Origin: a virus
Direction: 5' to 3' (one strand)
DNA length: 26,159 bases
Virus record (IMG/VR): IMGVR_UViG_3300037502_003244
Location: 1-26,159 of that record
The first letter of the stretch is position 1. Every line of letters begins with the position of its first letter. Shown piece after piece: positions 1 through 9,061 of this stretch. Both the position numbers and the translations under genes were made by a program. A model generated the notes under the pieces. That model ran no database searches. It was not told the origin of the DNA and saw only the letters and a program-made list of their open reading frames with translations.

Positions 1-1604
1 AATCCGGTCGTAATTCCTTAACTCGATTTAAAAATGACCCCGTAGGTTTCTCTCGGTTTATTGGAGTCGAACCAACAGAGGATCAACAGCGATTCCTTGA
101 GAGTGTCCGAGATAACCCAGAAACAAATGTTAAAGCCGCGCACGGGGTAGGAAAGTCTATCGGTTCGGCTGTATGTGTTTTGTGGTGGGTTTTTGCCGTT
201 GACGGTCTGGCAATCACTACAGCCCCAACAGAGGATCAGGTTAAGCAAATCCTTTGGTCTGAGATACGGAAAATATATGACCGCAACAAAGAAAAGTTAG
301 GCGGAACCCGTGGGGAGTTATTTGTCAGGAAATCCGAGACGGCACGGGCCTATGGTTTCACCGCTCGCAACTATGACACCAACTCATTCCAAGGTAAACA
401 CGCGGATAGGTTGCTACTCATAGCAGATGAAGCGGATGGCATCTCAGAAATTATTGACGATGGTTTTCAGTCATGCCTAACCGGATCGTCAAACAGAGGG
501 TTAAGAATTGGCAACCCTCTGAATAAACAATCCCCATTCTCTAAGGCTTGCGATCGCACTAATATTACAATCCCTGCATGGAATCACCCTAATGTGGCTT
601 GGGCATATCAACTTGAGGAAGTGATAGATCCGGCTGGTAAGTTAAGGTTAATCCATAGATTAAAACCATCGGTGGCAATTCAACTTTTAGACTCAAATGG
701 ATTAGTTAAAACTCAGGATAAATGGCCCCCCGAGTTTCCCCATGATGTCATCCCCGGCGCTATATCCCTGAAATGGATTGAAGAAGTCAGGCAAGACAAG
801 GGTGAGTTTTCTGTGTTCTGGCAAGGTCGGGTAGAGGGTATTTTTCCAGAAGATATCATCGAGGGAATCATCCCTTCCACTTGGTTAAAAGCTGCAAGGG
901 AACGCTACGACTTTAATCCTGAGTATTGGGATAGACGGGCTATTATTTCGCCTTGGAGACTTGGGGTTGATGTTGGGGATGGAGGGGATAGTCACGCCGT
1001 TGCATTATGGCGCGGTGATGTCCTTTATGAAGTAGTCTTATATCCCACTCAAGGGGATGAGTTAGACACAATTAGAATTGCTGATATTGTTGCTGAAAAG
1101 ATTAGGAAACTAGGGGGTGCTTATTATGCTGCGGTTGATAAAACGGGCGTGGGTGCAGGGACGTTAGCACGATTAAAACAACAGGGGTATTTTGTCCGTG
1201 GTTGTGCTTTTGGAGAATCTGCTGAAAATAACCATGAGTTTTCAAACCGTAAGACCGAGCTATTCTGGAAACTTAGGGACGGGTTAAGGTTAGGGAAAAT
1301 AGCGATCGCACCCCTCGGAGATATTGAGGATCAGGTATTCGAGGATCTATCATCACACCGTTACTCATTATCGGGAAAAGGTGGGGAAGATAGACAGATA
1401 GCTTGTGAGAGTAAGAAGCACGTCCGGGCTAGACTGAAACGTTCACCGGATGCAGGGGACTCGGTGATCATTGGATCATCTTGTCCCAATCCTACGTTTT
1501 CCGATGGGGTATCAGAACAGGATGTACTCAAGGAAAAAGTTAAGCAGCAGCAATTTAATCCAGAGGAGGTATCTGTTAAGAAGGTTAGAGAATTGTTTAC
1601 TTGA
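1..1604 (+). CDS. Phage terminase large subunit (5' end outside window)
   Basis: ATPase and nuclease that packages phage DNA into the prohead. The frame is open from position 3, so the gene begins upstream; the TTG at 180 is internal because the Walker A motif AAHGVGKS lies before it at about 135-158. 533 residues are visible. Walker B with catalytic acid is LLLIADEADG (DE at about 426-431). A coupling-type segment RIGNPLNKQSPFS follows. The C-terminal RNase H-like nuclease region begins around nt 958 with GVDVGDGGDS and continues with AAVDKTGVGAG and FSNRKTELFWKLRDGLR, the usual TerL order. It is followed 29 bp later on the same strand by the MuF gene, which supports the packaging role. The family is clear from motifs; the packaging strategy (cos, pac) cannot be told. 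Two HIP1 sites lie inside the gene. Confidence 0.93.
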   Translation, partial: SGRNSLTRFKNDPVGFSRFIGVEPTEDQQRFLESVRDNPETNVKAAHGVGKSIGSAVCVLWWVFAVDGLAITTAPTEDQVKQILWSEIRKIYDRNKEKLGGTRGELFVRKSETARAYGFTARNYDTNSFQGKHADRLLLIADEADGISEIIDDGFQSCLTGSSNRGLRIGNPLNKQSPFSKACDRTNITIPAWNHPNVAWAYQLEEVIDPAGKLRLIHRLKPSVAIQLLDSNGLVKTQDKWPPEFPHDVIPGAISLKWIEEVRQDKGEFSVFWQGRVEGIFPEDIIEGIIPSTWLKAARERYDFNPEYWDRRAIISPWRLGVDVGDGGDSHAVALWRGDVLYEVVLYPTQGDELDTIRIADIVAEKIRKLGGAYYAAVDKTGVGAGTLARLKQQGYFVRGCAFGESAENNHEFSNRKTELFWKLRDGLRLGKIAIAPLGDIEDQVFEDLSSHRYSLSGKGGEDRQIACESKKHVRARLKRSPDAGDSVIIGSSCPNPTFSDGVSEQDVLKEKVKQQQFNPEEVSVKKVRELFT

Positions 1605-1607
1605 TGT

Positions 1608-1633
1608 TATAATAATTAATTATTGAAAAGATT
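1608..1633 (+). promoter_or_regulatory. AT-rich TerL-MuF junction with TATAAT
   Basis: The 29-bp junction contains a perfect TATAAT at 1608-1613 followed by the palindrome ATAATTAATTAT. A transcription start about 6-7 nt after the hexamer would leave a 5' leader of about 14 nt before the ATG at 1634. No good -35 box is visible (TTAGAG at 1585-1590, 17 bp upstream, matches TTGACA poorly). It could be a promoter or simply AT-rich spacer. Confidence 0.25.
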
Positions 1634-4600
1634 ATGTTTGACTCCGTTTTCTCTCCAAATAGTTCCGCAATATTCCGGGCTAAAACACCCGACTACGTTA
1701 AGCCAAAGTCGATAAAAATTAATCTGAATAGATTAGAGAGTGGTGGGGTTAATACTTTAACCGATGCCTTTAGTCGCGTGGTTTCTAAAGCATTAAAGGA
1801 TTTAGACGGAGCGATTAGAACCAAGGACTCAAAGGCAATTGAAAACTATCAAGCCGTCTTAATTCCTGAGTTGACTAAATCAATTTATGGAATGTGGTTA
1901 GGGGGTTGGAACATCGGGCGGAAGCATGGAAACAATGAAATTAAGTCTCAACAGAAAAAGGGAACGGCTAATTTTGATGAGGATCTACTAGATACGGAAT
2001 TGGCATCTATAGAGAATGTCCCTGCTCAGACTGCGATCGCTAATCGTTCAAAAACCCTAGCATCCGATATTTCCTCAACTCAATGGGGGAAAATTAAGAA
2101 TCATCTATTTGCAGCAATCCAACCCCAATCCGAAACAGGGGAACCGATAAACAGATCAGAACTTCTCAAGCGGATCAATTCAGAGTTAGGTGATAAGGGT
2201 TTCAAGAATCGCGCTGAAAAGATAGCCCGCACTGAACTGACTTTTGCTTATAACGCCGGAAGGTTGCAGACTTACAAGGATTCGGGTTTAGTGTCTCATG
2301 TTGTTTTCCTGTCAATCATGGATGATCGCCGTTGTCAGGTGTGCGAAGACCGCCACGGGATGACTATTGATCTTAATGATATAGAGACTGTTTCAGCTAA
2401 TACACCCCCGATGCACGTTATGTGTCGCTGTGTACTATCTCCCCGTTTGGCAGATCCCTCTAATCAAGATGAGCTAGACAAGGACAGCCAATCATCTAAA
2501 AAAAGAAAGTTATTTAATGCACCGCCCAAATGGTTAGCTGCGGGTATCTTGGCAGCGATTCTATTGTCACAGAAAAAGGCACGGGTTCCGGGGTCGGGTG
2601 TCGCTTCACCAGGAATTTCGATCCCATCTCCAGTCAGGGAGGCTGTTGAACGGGGACTTGTAGATGTTGCCCTTGCCTCTCAACTTCACCGGATAGCCAA
2701 AGCGACGGGAGAGGTGCAGACGGCAGAACAGATCCGTCAACGTCGCAAGAATCAGACTGAATCATTGCCGGGTCAAGGTGTGATTGAGATTCAACCCCGA
2801 TTATTTTTAAATGGAGTTGAGTTAAACAGCGCCACGCCTGAAGAAATTAGAGAGGGATTAAAAGAATTTTTACCTAAAAAACAATTAGATGATTTAATCA
2901 ATTATTTACAAGAGAATAAAGTTAGTTCTATTGATGATTTATTGGATGTCAAGGGGATATCTCGCAAAAGTAAAGCCTTTAAAACATTGCAGGGTTTAGC
3001 TGATAAAGATAAACTCAGGATTGAATTAGAAAAACTAACCAGTCCTTCGGAATTATGGTTAAAGAATTTGGGATTTTCCCGTTCAGAATCCAAGGCAATT
3101 TTTGACGAATTAAAAGATAAACCTTCTAAGTCATGGAGTGATTTAAAACGTAGACTCAAAAAGCGTGGTATTTCTGGTGACCGGATACAGAGAGCTATAG
3201 ATAAAATTAAATCAATCGAAGCACAAGAAAAACGTCAGGTTGTGGGATTGGATGATTACGTCCCAATGATTCCCGATGATGTGACTTTAGACACTCCAGA
3301 GATTGCAGTTGGTAAAATTATCAAACAGAGGGAAATCGGGCTACAACAACGACGCGAAGCCTTACAAGAAATCAAGGATCTAGGAATTGAGTTAGCTAAA
3401 ATTAGATCCGATGAGAGCAGATTTAATGTCCGTCTTCGTCGCATGAACAAACGGAATCCCAAGGAGTTCGTCTCACCTGAAGAAATTAGAATTAGAGAAG
3501 TTAGACAGGCTCGGATTCAAACAAAAATAGAACAAGCCCAAAAAAAAGCCAACGCCATCGGATTACAACTTGAAAAAGCTAATCTGGCACTTAATCAATT
3601 AGATATCCCCAATCTCACCCCCGCAGCCAAACTACGAAACCAAGCTGTTGAGAATCTAGGGAATGAAGGATCTAGTCTGTCCGATGCTACCAATAGCTTA
3701 AAGGCTCAAATATCTAACGAGATAGACAGCCAAATGTCTAAAGGTTTCATCCCTCCTAACAAGAAAATAGCGGGGCTAGAACAAGCAAATAACCGTGCTA
3801 AATTAATTATAGAACCCGTGTCTAATCTGATTGAAAAAACAAACCTAGAGGGTTTACAATCTAAATTAACTGAACTCCAATCCCACTATCAAAACCTATT
3901 AGATCCTCTTTACCCTGAGAACTTTTTTGGGCGTGATATTCAAAATGAATTGACATCACTTCGCGCCGAACTAAAAAGGGTTAAGGCCGAGATTGATAGT
4001 TCTGTTAGACTATTGAAAAGAACCGATCAAACCCTCACAGCTACAACCAATCAAACTGAATCAATCTTAGGGAGAATGGGTTATCTAAAGACCGGAGCGC
4101 AACTAGAAAAACAAGCTAAAGAACTTGAATCTCAGATATTAGATTGGGAAAATAGAGTTAAGAAAACTAAAAACTACGAGCAAACCTACGAGCCGTTTAG
4201 TCAGATAGAAAGACAACAACCGTTAGACAAGTTGACTCAGGATGCTATGGATATTAAAGCTCAAGTCCCTAAGTTCAAAAAGGAATTAGAGAGTAGGTTT
4301 AGACCTGGATTAGATAATGCCAAGTCCACTATTTCTGATATCGCTATACAGACTAAAAAACTTGAACAATTGCAGAAAGAAATTGATGGTATTCTAGCTG
4401 ATACCTCTAAACTTCCCATAACCAAAACCCAAATCCCCGACTCTGACATAGGGACGTATAACGCGGCGGTCGAATTGCGCAAAATATCCCGTGAGATTGC
4501 AGAGGAAACTAAACGGTTAAAAGCGTTAGCTGGTGCTAGTCGGGTTAACCTTGATGAGTCTTTAAAGTCACAAAATAAAACCTATCAGCAATACGAAAAA

Positions 4601-6064
4601 CAACGGTTTGGGGATGAACAGACTCCATCATGGGAAAAGAATCTATCCCCAATGGTTGAGTCTCGCATCAATCAAATTGAGGATGCTGTTAAAAAGTTGG
4701 AAGCCATAGGTCAGGATTGGAATATAGGGTTTTTAATTGATATCGGTCAAAAGATTGATGATGGTGTTGATGCCACGGGAAAAGCTCTCAAGGTTCGGCG
4801 GTGGCTTGATGCTAACGGGCTTTCACCTGAAGACTTAACTTTTTTACCGCTTACTGGTAAAAAAGTGGGTTATGAAGCCATTAGACAGTTAGCTGACGAA
4901 ACTTTAAGGCAGTACAGTATTGTCCAGTCCAGTATTAGAACACTCAAAAAAGATACCCAGTTTAAAGTATTTACTGAAAATGGATTAATTGAGGAAGGCG
5001 AGTTTTTAAAATGGGCAGAAGATCAAGCCGTGTACTGGCAGAACCAAATTAAATCATCAACATCTGACAACTGGCAGGGGTCAAGTTACGAGCGAGTTGA
5101 CAAACTCTGGAAATCTTTAGATGGTAAAAAAGCGTCTGATGTCAAAGTCAGGGAATCAATCAAGCCCGATGATGTACAGGGTCAGCTACGGAAAACCGTA
5201 GGCAAATATCAAGACTGGCAACGTAAATATACGGTACTCAAGGAACAGGGAGAGGTAACAGGGAATGGAATTAGATCCTTAAATGATGCTCAGAAGAAAT
5301 TATTAAATGAGCAAAATATTCTATTGGAACAACTTGATAGATACAATCTTGATAGCTCAAATCTAATTAGAGATAACGCAGACAACACCCTACAAATATG
5401 GGAGAAGGTCAGACAGGATGCTGGTAAACCCGTATTCTTTGATGTGAAAGGAAAAGCTATCGAGAGGGGGGAACTATTTAAACAATTAGATGAGATTGAG
5501 AATAAGTTGAAACAATCTCTGAACATGAGAGAAATCAAGATAGAACCGCTAACTTATCAAGCTGATAAAGCCTCGGCAATGATTAGAGATCGGAATATTC
5601 TTAATCAAGCCTTGACTGAATTAGAGCCTAAAATATCTGAAATTCAACAACAAATTCAACAGCTTAGTATTGCCAAGAAAGGAACTAAAAAGTTAGAGGC
5701 TCAACTGAGTAAGTTACAACTAGAAAAACAGATTAAACAACAGCAGTTAGGGGAGGTTATTCAAGATGTTAGAGACTTGAGATTACCGCCATTACAGAAT
5801 GAGCAAATCCAAATCCTTAAAGGTCAGATAGTAAATACCCAGAAACAGTTAACGGGTATTCAATCTGAAATGGCAACACTGCGACGGGAAATAACCGCAC
5901 TCAAAGAGCAGCCGTTAGATGGGTCGGCATCGGGCATTAAACGCCAAAATAGACTTAATGCTTTGGAGGGTAGCATCACCCGCAAGAATCAAGATTTATT
6001 TAAGGTTGTTGGGATGTTAAATAATCAGAGGGAAGAATTAGGAAAGTTGAGAGCAGGGAGTTAA
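1634..6064 (+). CDS. Giant MuF-type minor head protein with long coiled-coil extension
   Basis: 1476-aa protein whose N-terminal part is a phage Mu gpF / SPP1 gp7-like head morphogenesis domain. At about residues 190-270 it shows the family pattern: KIARTELTFAYNAGR, then DDRRCQVCEDRHG, then PPMHVMCRC. Such proteins sit in few copies inside or at the portal vertex of the head and in some phages are delivered with the DNA. After it come a short hydrophobic stretch (WLAAGILAAILL, about 299-312) flanked by basic residues, then short helical repeats resembling helix-hairpin-helix units (about 395-525, for example SSIDDLLDVKGIS and LKRRLKKRGIS), then roughly 900 residues rich in E, K, Q and L that look like coiled coil to the C-terminus. 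Usual MuF proteins are about 250-500 aa. I see no enzymatic or toxin domain in the extension. The ATG at 1634 has only a weak GAAAAG upstream. Confidence 0.85.
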   Translation: MFDSVFSPNSSAIFRAKTPDYVKPKSIKINLNRLESGGVNTLTDAFSRVVSKALKDLDGAIRTKDSKAIENYQAVLIPELTKSIYGMWLGGWNIGRKHGNNEIKSQQKKGTANFDEDLLDTELASIENVPAQTAIANRSKTLASDISSTQWGKIKNHLFAAIQPQSETGEPINRSELLKRINSELGDKGFKNRAEKIARTELTFAYNAGRLQTYKDSGLVSHVVFLSIMDDRRCQVCEDRHGMTIDLNDIETVSANTPPMHVMCRCVLSPRLADPSNQDELDKDSQSSKKRKLFNAPPKWLAAGILAAILLSQKKARVPGSGVASPGISIPSPVREAVERGLVDVALASQLHRIAKATGEVQTAEQIRQRRKNQTESLPGQGVIEIQPRLFLNGVELNSATPEEIREGLKEFLPKKQLDDLINYLQENKVSSIDDLLDVKGISRKSKAFKTLQGLADKDKLRIELEKLTSPSELWLKNLGFSRSESKAIFDELKDKPSKSWSDLKRRLKKRGISGDRIQRAIDKIKSIEAQEKRQVVGLDDYVPMIPDDVTLDTPEIAVGKIIKQREIGLQQRREALQEIKDLGIELAKIRSDESRFNVRLRRMNKRNPKEFVSPEEIRIREVRQARIQTKIEQAQKKANAIGLQLEKANLALNQLDIPNLTPAAKLRNQAVENLGNEGSSLSDATNSLKAQISNEIDSQMSKGFIPPNKKIAGLEQANNRAKLIIEPVSNLIEKTNLEGLQSKLTELQSHYQNLLDPLYPENFFGRDIQNELTSLRAELKRVKAEIDSSVRLLKRTDQTLTATTNQTESILGRMGYLKTGAQLEKQAKELESQILDWENRVKKTKNYEQTYEPFSQIERQQPLDKLTQDAMDIKAQVPKFKKELESRFRPGLDNAKSTISDIAIQTKKLEQLQKEIDGILADTSKLPITKTQIPDSDIGTYNAAVELRKISREIAEETKRLKALAGASRVNLDESLKSQNKTYQQYEKQRFGDEQTPSWEKNLSPMVESRINQIEDAVKKLEAIGQDWNIGFLIDIGQKIDDGVDATGKALKVRRWLDANGLSPEDLTFLPLTGKKVGYEAIRQLADETLRQYSIVQSSIRTLKKDTQFKVFTENGLIEEGEFLKWAEDQAVYWQNQIKSSTSDNWQGSSYERVDKLWKSLDGKKASDVKVRESIKPDDVQGQLRKTVGKYQDWQRKYTVLKEQGEVTGNGIRSLNDAQKKLLNEQNILLEQLDRYNLDSSNLIRDNADNTLQIWEKVRQDAGKPVFFDVKGKAIERGELFKQLDEIENKLKQSLNMREIKIEPLTYQADKASAMIRDRNILNQALTELEPKISEIQQQIQQLSIAKKGTKKLEAQLSKLQLEKQIKQQQLGEVIQDVRDLRLPPLQNEQIQILKGQIVNTQKQLTGIQSEMATLRREITALKEQPLDGSASGIKRQNRLNALEGSITRKNQDLFKVVGMLNNQREELGKLRAGS

Positions 6065-6093
6065 TGGAATAAATAGCTTAAAGTGTTTTGGTG

Positions 6094-6099
6094 TATAAT
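6094..6099 (+). promoter_or_regulatory. Candidate -10 box for the DinD/BRO-like gene
   Basis: A perfect TATAAT preceded directly by TG, 76 bp upstream of the ATG at 6176 and just before a hairpin. No recognisable -35 element at the right spacing. Weak support. Confidence 0.25.
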
Positions 6100-6105
6100 A
6101 GAAAA

Positions 6106-6145
6106 GAGAAAAGCCAGAGGTTTTCTACCTTCTCCGGCTTTTCTC
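6106..6145 (+). terminator. Hairpin downstream of MuF gene
   Basis: Perfect 10-bp inverted repeat GAGAAAAGCC (6106-6115) / GGCTTTTCTC (6136-6145) around a 20-nt loop that can pair further (AGAGG with CCTTCT). It lies 42 bp after the MuF stop. The T-rich stretch is within the right arm rather than after it, so it is an imperfect intrinsic terminator; it could alternatively be a leader structure of the next gene if transcription starts at the TATAAT upstream. Confidence 0.5.
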
Positions 6146-6175
6146 AAAAACGTTGTAATAATTTATTGGAAATCT

Positions 6176-7009
6176 ATGTCTAATATAGCATTATCTGGCA
6201 ATCAAGATCACAGTCAATCCAAATCCCCTTTTGACTCAATTAAGCGCGTTGACCGTGAAGGCTGCGAATACTGGTTGGCACGGGAGTTGATGAGTTTATT
6301 GGGATATCCCCGATGGAATGAATTTAAGGTAGCCATTGAACGAGCAATGGTTTCTTGTGAAGCACAGCAAGGCTCAAACGAAGTCGGTAAGCACTTTTCA
6401 GTGTCAATCCTAAAAAGTGGCGGTCGCCCAAAAGAAGATTACAAATTATCTCGATTTGGGGCTTATCTCACGGCTATGAACGGCGACCCCCGAAAACCGG
6501 AAATTGCACAAGCTCAAGCCTATTTTGTCATCAAAACCCGTGAAGCTGAAACCGTCATCCCCCAACAAAATGATGAGCTAGAATTTCTCCGGTTACAAGT
6601 CCGAATCGTTGAAGCCCAAGCTAGTAGCATGAGAGATCAAAGGCTTGTTTTAGAAACCGGCTCCGCTATTGTTTCACTTCATGGCGTGGGAACTTTGGCA
6701 CTCATTCAAGGTCGTCCTGACGCAGTAGTGAGAGAAACTGAAACCCAGTTTGAATCAGTTGTTATGAATGAAGACGGAAAACAGTTAGCTGTATTTCGTG
6801 GGAAATCATTGGCTCAACTCGGTAAAGAATTGAAATTCAAAACTGGAAAGGATTTTCAAAAATGGTTAGAATCTTGCGGTAAAGATCATCTAATTTCTAA
6901 AGCAATGCGTCCAGTTCAAACCGACTATATCCCTGCGGAGTTGGTTGATGAGGTTCGAGAATTGTGGGCAAATCAGAAAGGCGATCGCCAGATGATTATT
7001 GGGGAATAG
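6176..7009 (+). CDS. DinD/BRO-N-like phage protein
   Basis: 277-aa protein read from the ATG at 6176 (MSNIALSG). A longer GTG start at 6083 would run through the hairpin and adds a sequence unlike the family, so I reject it. The N-terminal ~115 residues (FDSIKRVDREGCEYWLAREL, LLGYPRWNEFKVAIERA, KLSRFGAYLTAMNGDPRKPE, AQAYFVIKTREAE) match the pattern of DNA-damage-inducible protein D and BRO-N-like antirepressor domains. A Q/E/R-rich helix and a separate C-terminal domain of about 110 residues (GKSLAQLGKELKFKTGKDF) follow, perhaps also DNA binding. In phages such proteins act as antirepressors or accessory regulators; in bacteria DinD antagonises RecA filaments. Which applies here is not visible. 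It is flanked by hairpins on both sides, so it may form its own transcription unit. A HIP1 site lies near the 3' end. Confidence 0.72.
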   Translation: MSNIALSGNQDHSQSKSPFDSIKRVDREGCEYWLARELMSLLGYPRWNEFKVAIERAMVSCEAQQGSNEVGKHFSVSILKSGGRPKEDYKLSRFGAYLTAMNGDPRKPEIAQAQAYFVIKTREAETVIPQQNDELEFLRLQVRIVEAQASSMRDQRLVLETGSAIVSLHGVGTLALIQGRPDAVVRETETQFESVVMNEDGKQLAVFRGKSLAQLGKELKFKTGKDFQKWLESCGKDHLISKAMRPVQTDYIPAELVDEVRELWANQKGDRQMIIGE

Positions 7010-7043
7010 TTGGCAGAAATCTTGGTTAAAACCACCAATTAAA

Positions 7044-7070
7044 AAGGGTAGAGACTGAATCTCTACCCTT
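7044..7070 (-). terminator. Perfect 11-bp hairpin terminator
   Basis: AAGGGTAGAGA, 5-nt loop, TCTCTACCCTT. On the minus strand the stem is followed by TTTTTAA, a textbook intrinsic terminator for leftward transcription; on the plus strand the U-run is weak but the stem would still close the 6176-7009 gene. It lies in the 97-bp gap before the methyltransferase. Confidence 0.75.
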
Positions 7071-7106
7071 AAAGATTTGCTGATAATATCAACTCAACTA
7101 AACTAA

Positions 7107-8483
7107 ATGTTAAATCAAATTATTCATGGGGATTGTTTTGAAGTTTTAAAGGATATTCCCGACAATTATTTTGATAGCTTGATAACAGATCCACCCGCAG
7201 GAATTAGCTTTATGTCAAAGGAATTTGACCACAATAAAGGGGGTATGCTTAACTGGATTAATTGGCTATCTGAGATAATGGCAGAATGTTTAAGGGTGAT
7301 GAAACCCGGAGCTTGTGGCTTGGTTTGGAGTCTCCCTAGAACATCTCACTGGACGGGTATGGCTTTAGAATTGGCAGGGTTTAGAATTATTGATATTTGC
7401 CATGTTGCACAGGGCCAAGGATTTCCAAAAAGTCAGGATATTTCAAAGCAAATCGATCAATTGTTTGGGGAAGAAAGGGAAGTTATAGGACTAAAAACTA
7501 GACCAGATGGCACGCAGCGACCTAATTATAAAAACTGGGGAGAAAATGATTGCTGGAAAGGATTAGCCCGTAATGAGTGTGAAACCACCCCAAAATCCCC
7601 CGAAGCTAAACAATGGGACGGATGGAAAACGCCGGCACTAAAACCAGCCGTTGAGGGTTGGTGGTTAGTTCAAAAGCCTATATCAGAATCAAGTATTGCT
7701 AGGAATATTTTAAAACATGGCGTTGGTGGTTTGAATATTGAGGCTACAAGAATTGGTGTAAAAGAAAATGACCCAAATAATAGGATAAACCCAACAAAAT
7801 CAAGCGATTTCCATAAAACTGTGTTTGGCGTTGGTATAGGAAATGTAACATGTCCTAGAGGGCCTAAAGATATAGGACGATACCCTGCTAACCTAATCCT
7901 TTCCTGCGGTGCTAATTGCAAAGGTGATAATCATAGCCCTGATTGTCCGGTGATGGTGATTGGGGAACAAAGTGGGATTTGTACAAGTGGGGTTGGTATT
8001 ATAGGGCGCGGCAAAGGACAAGGCAATCACAATACAACATCATATAAAGGTAGTGGTGTTATCAAATCAAGTTTTGGCGACACCGGAACCGCCGCACGAT
8101 TCTTTAAGCAACTCCCTTTTGACCCAGAAACCATCCCTAGCGTCTATTATCAAGCCAAGGCATCCCCTAGTGATAGGTCAAACAGTGGAGAGATTAAAAA
8201 CACTCACCCAACGGTCAAGAGTCGTCACCTGATGAAATATTTAATAACTTTAATCACCCCTGAGAATGGAATAGTCTTAGATCCTTTTTGTGGTAGTGGC
8301 ACAACGGCTTTAGCTTGCAAAGAATTAGGACGTAATTATATCTGCATTGAAAAGGAAAAGGAGTATTTTGATATTGCTTGTGACAGGATTAACCAACCTA
8401 GGGAATACTCAGAATTAGAGATAGAAATTAAAGAATTAAACAAACCTGAATTTAAACAATTGAGTCTATTTGATATCGCTTAA
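7107..8483 (+). CDS. Phage DNA methyltransferase (N4/N6, beta-class)
   Basis: 458-aa S-adenosylmethionine-dependent DNA methyltransferase of the N6-adenine / N4-cytosine family. The catalytic motif IV is TDPPAG at residues 27-32, near the N-terminus, and the SAM-binding motif I (VLDPFCGSGTTALACKELGR) lies near residue 391; this order (IV before I) defines the beta class. The motif is DPPA rather than the common DPPY/W, a variant I recall from other phage enzymes. Between them is a long insertion of about 290 residues with DICHVAQGQGFPKSQDISKQ, RYPANLILSCGANC, HSPDCPV and VYYQAKASPSDR segments. No restriction enzyme is adjacent, so it is probably an orphan phage enzyme protecting or marking phage DNA; the target sequence is unknown. 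The ATG at 7107 lacks a visible Shine-Dalgarno sequence. Confidence 0.92.
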   Translation: MLNQIIHGDCFEVLKDIPDNYFDSLITDPPAGISFMSKEFDHNKGGMLNWINWLSEIMAECLRVMKPGACGLVWSLPRTSHWTGMALELAGFRIIDICHVAQGQGFPKSQDISKQIDQLFGEEREVIGLKTRPDGTQRPNYKNWGENDCWKGLARNECETTPKSPEAKQWDGWKTPALKPAVEGWWLVQKPISESSIARNILKHGVGGLNIEATRIGVKENDPNNRINPTKSSDFHKTVFGVGIGNVTCPRGPKDIGRYPANLILSCGANCKGDNHSPDCPVMVIGEQSGICTSGVGIIGRGKGQGNHNTTSYKGSGVIKSSFGDTGTAARFFKQLPFDPETIPSVYYQAKASPSDRSNSGEIKNTHPTVKSRHLMKYLITLITPENGIVLDPFCGSGTTALACKELGRNYICIEKEKEYFDIACDRINQPREYSELEIEIKELNKPEFKQLSLFDIA

Positions 8484-8540
8484 ATCCCTAACTTTTTATG
8501 CAGCAATTTCAACCTAACCGTTTGCAGCGCACTTACTTTT

Positions 8541-8852
8541 TTATTTGTTTTCGTTTCTTGCCTCAAACTTATCAATTTGGGATTCAATTAAGTTTTCAAC
8601 TGCGATCGCAACATAGCCATTAAATAAACCTGCTAGAAACCCAATAGCAGGTGAAAATGGCATGAGTACCAGATACACAATAACAGAAGCCTCAAAGGTT
8701 TGGCAGTAGGGGCATTGAAATAATTTACTAAAGAATGACTGTGCCTTGGAGCTTTCAAGCCACACCCGAACAGGATAGAGTAGGGAGTGCTTAAAAATAA
8801 ACCACCGCAAACCGAGAGACAGTAATAGGAAAACAATTAAATCAGATAGCAT
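8541..8852 (-). CDS. Small DUF1360-like membrane protein
   Basis: 103-aa protein with an N-terminal membrane helix (LSDLIVFLLLSLGLRWFIF), a central CPYCQTFEASVIVY motif and a second hydrophobic region of about 30 residues (about 58-88). The combination of a helix, a charged linker and CPxC followed by a helix resembles the DUF1360 family found in several phages; function unknown. The reading frame 8633-8836 on the same strand is a shadow. Its ATG overlaps the stop of the upstream gene by one base (TAATG), so translation is probably coupled. It is the last gene of the leftward block and converges on the methyltransferase, whose stop is 57 bp away. A HIP1 site lies near its 3' end. Confidence 0.65.
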   Translation of the reverse strand: MLSDLIVFLLLSLGLRWFIFKHSLLYPVRVWLESSKAQSFFSKLFQCPYCQTFEASVIVYLVLMPFSPAIGFLAGLFNGYVAIAVENLIESQIDKFEARNENK

Positions 8853-9061
8853 TATTTACCTAACGACCATTCCTTGAGTGATTTTAAATCCTGAAATTCC
8901 TGATACTGATTAATTAATTCGTCAATATTACTTTTATCCAGTACAACCCTCCCGCCGGAATCATCGGTAATAATATACTTACCATTCTCAATGATTAACT
9001 GAGGGCAACAGTTTTGACCTCTACATAATGAAATTTGATATTTTCCTTTTATTTCTGTCAT
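8852..9061 (-). CDS. Hypothetical 69-aa protein
   Basis: I place the start at the ATG at 9061 (MTEIKGKYQIS), 4 nt after the upstream stop; the longer ATG at 9097 would overlap that gene by 32 bases. The product is small, mostly beta-like, with a SLCRGQNCC cysteine cluster (three cysteines in seven residues), a GKYIITDDSGGRVVL segment and a C-terminal acidic helix. I do not recognise the family. It sits between a phage structural-type gene and a membrane protein and shares a TAATG junction with the latter, so the three form one leftward operon. Confidence 0.6.
   Translation of the reverse strand: MTEIKGKYQISLCRGQNCCPQLIIENGKYIITDDSGGRVVLDKSNIDELINQYQEFQDLKSLKEWSLGK

Noticed and set aside
180-1604. 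TTG at 180 as the terminase start
   Set aside because: The frame is open to the left edge and codes for the Walker A motif and a matching N-terminal region before position 180.
6083-6175. GTG start at 6083 extending the DinD/BRO-like protein by 31 residues
   Set aside because: The added residues lie over a hairpin and do not resemble the family; ATG at 6176 gives the expected N-terminus.
7670-7921. Minus-strand open frame within the methyltransferase
   Set aside because: Antisense shadow of a conserved enzyme; no start signal or recognisable domain.
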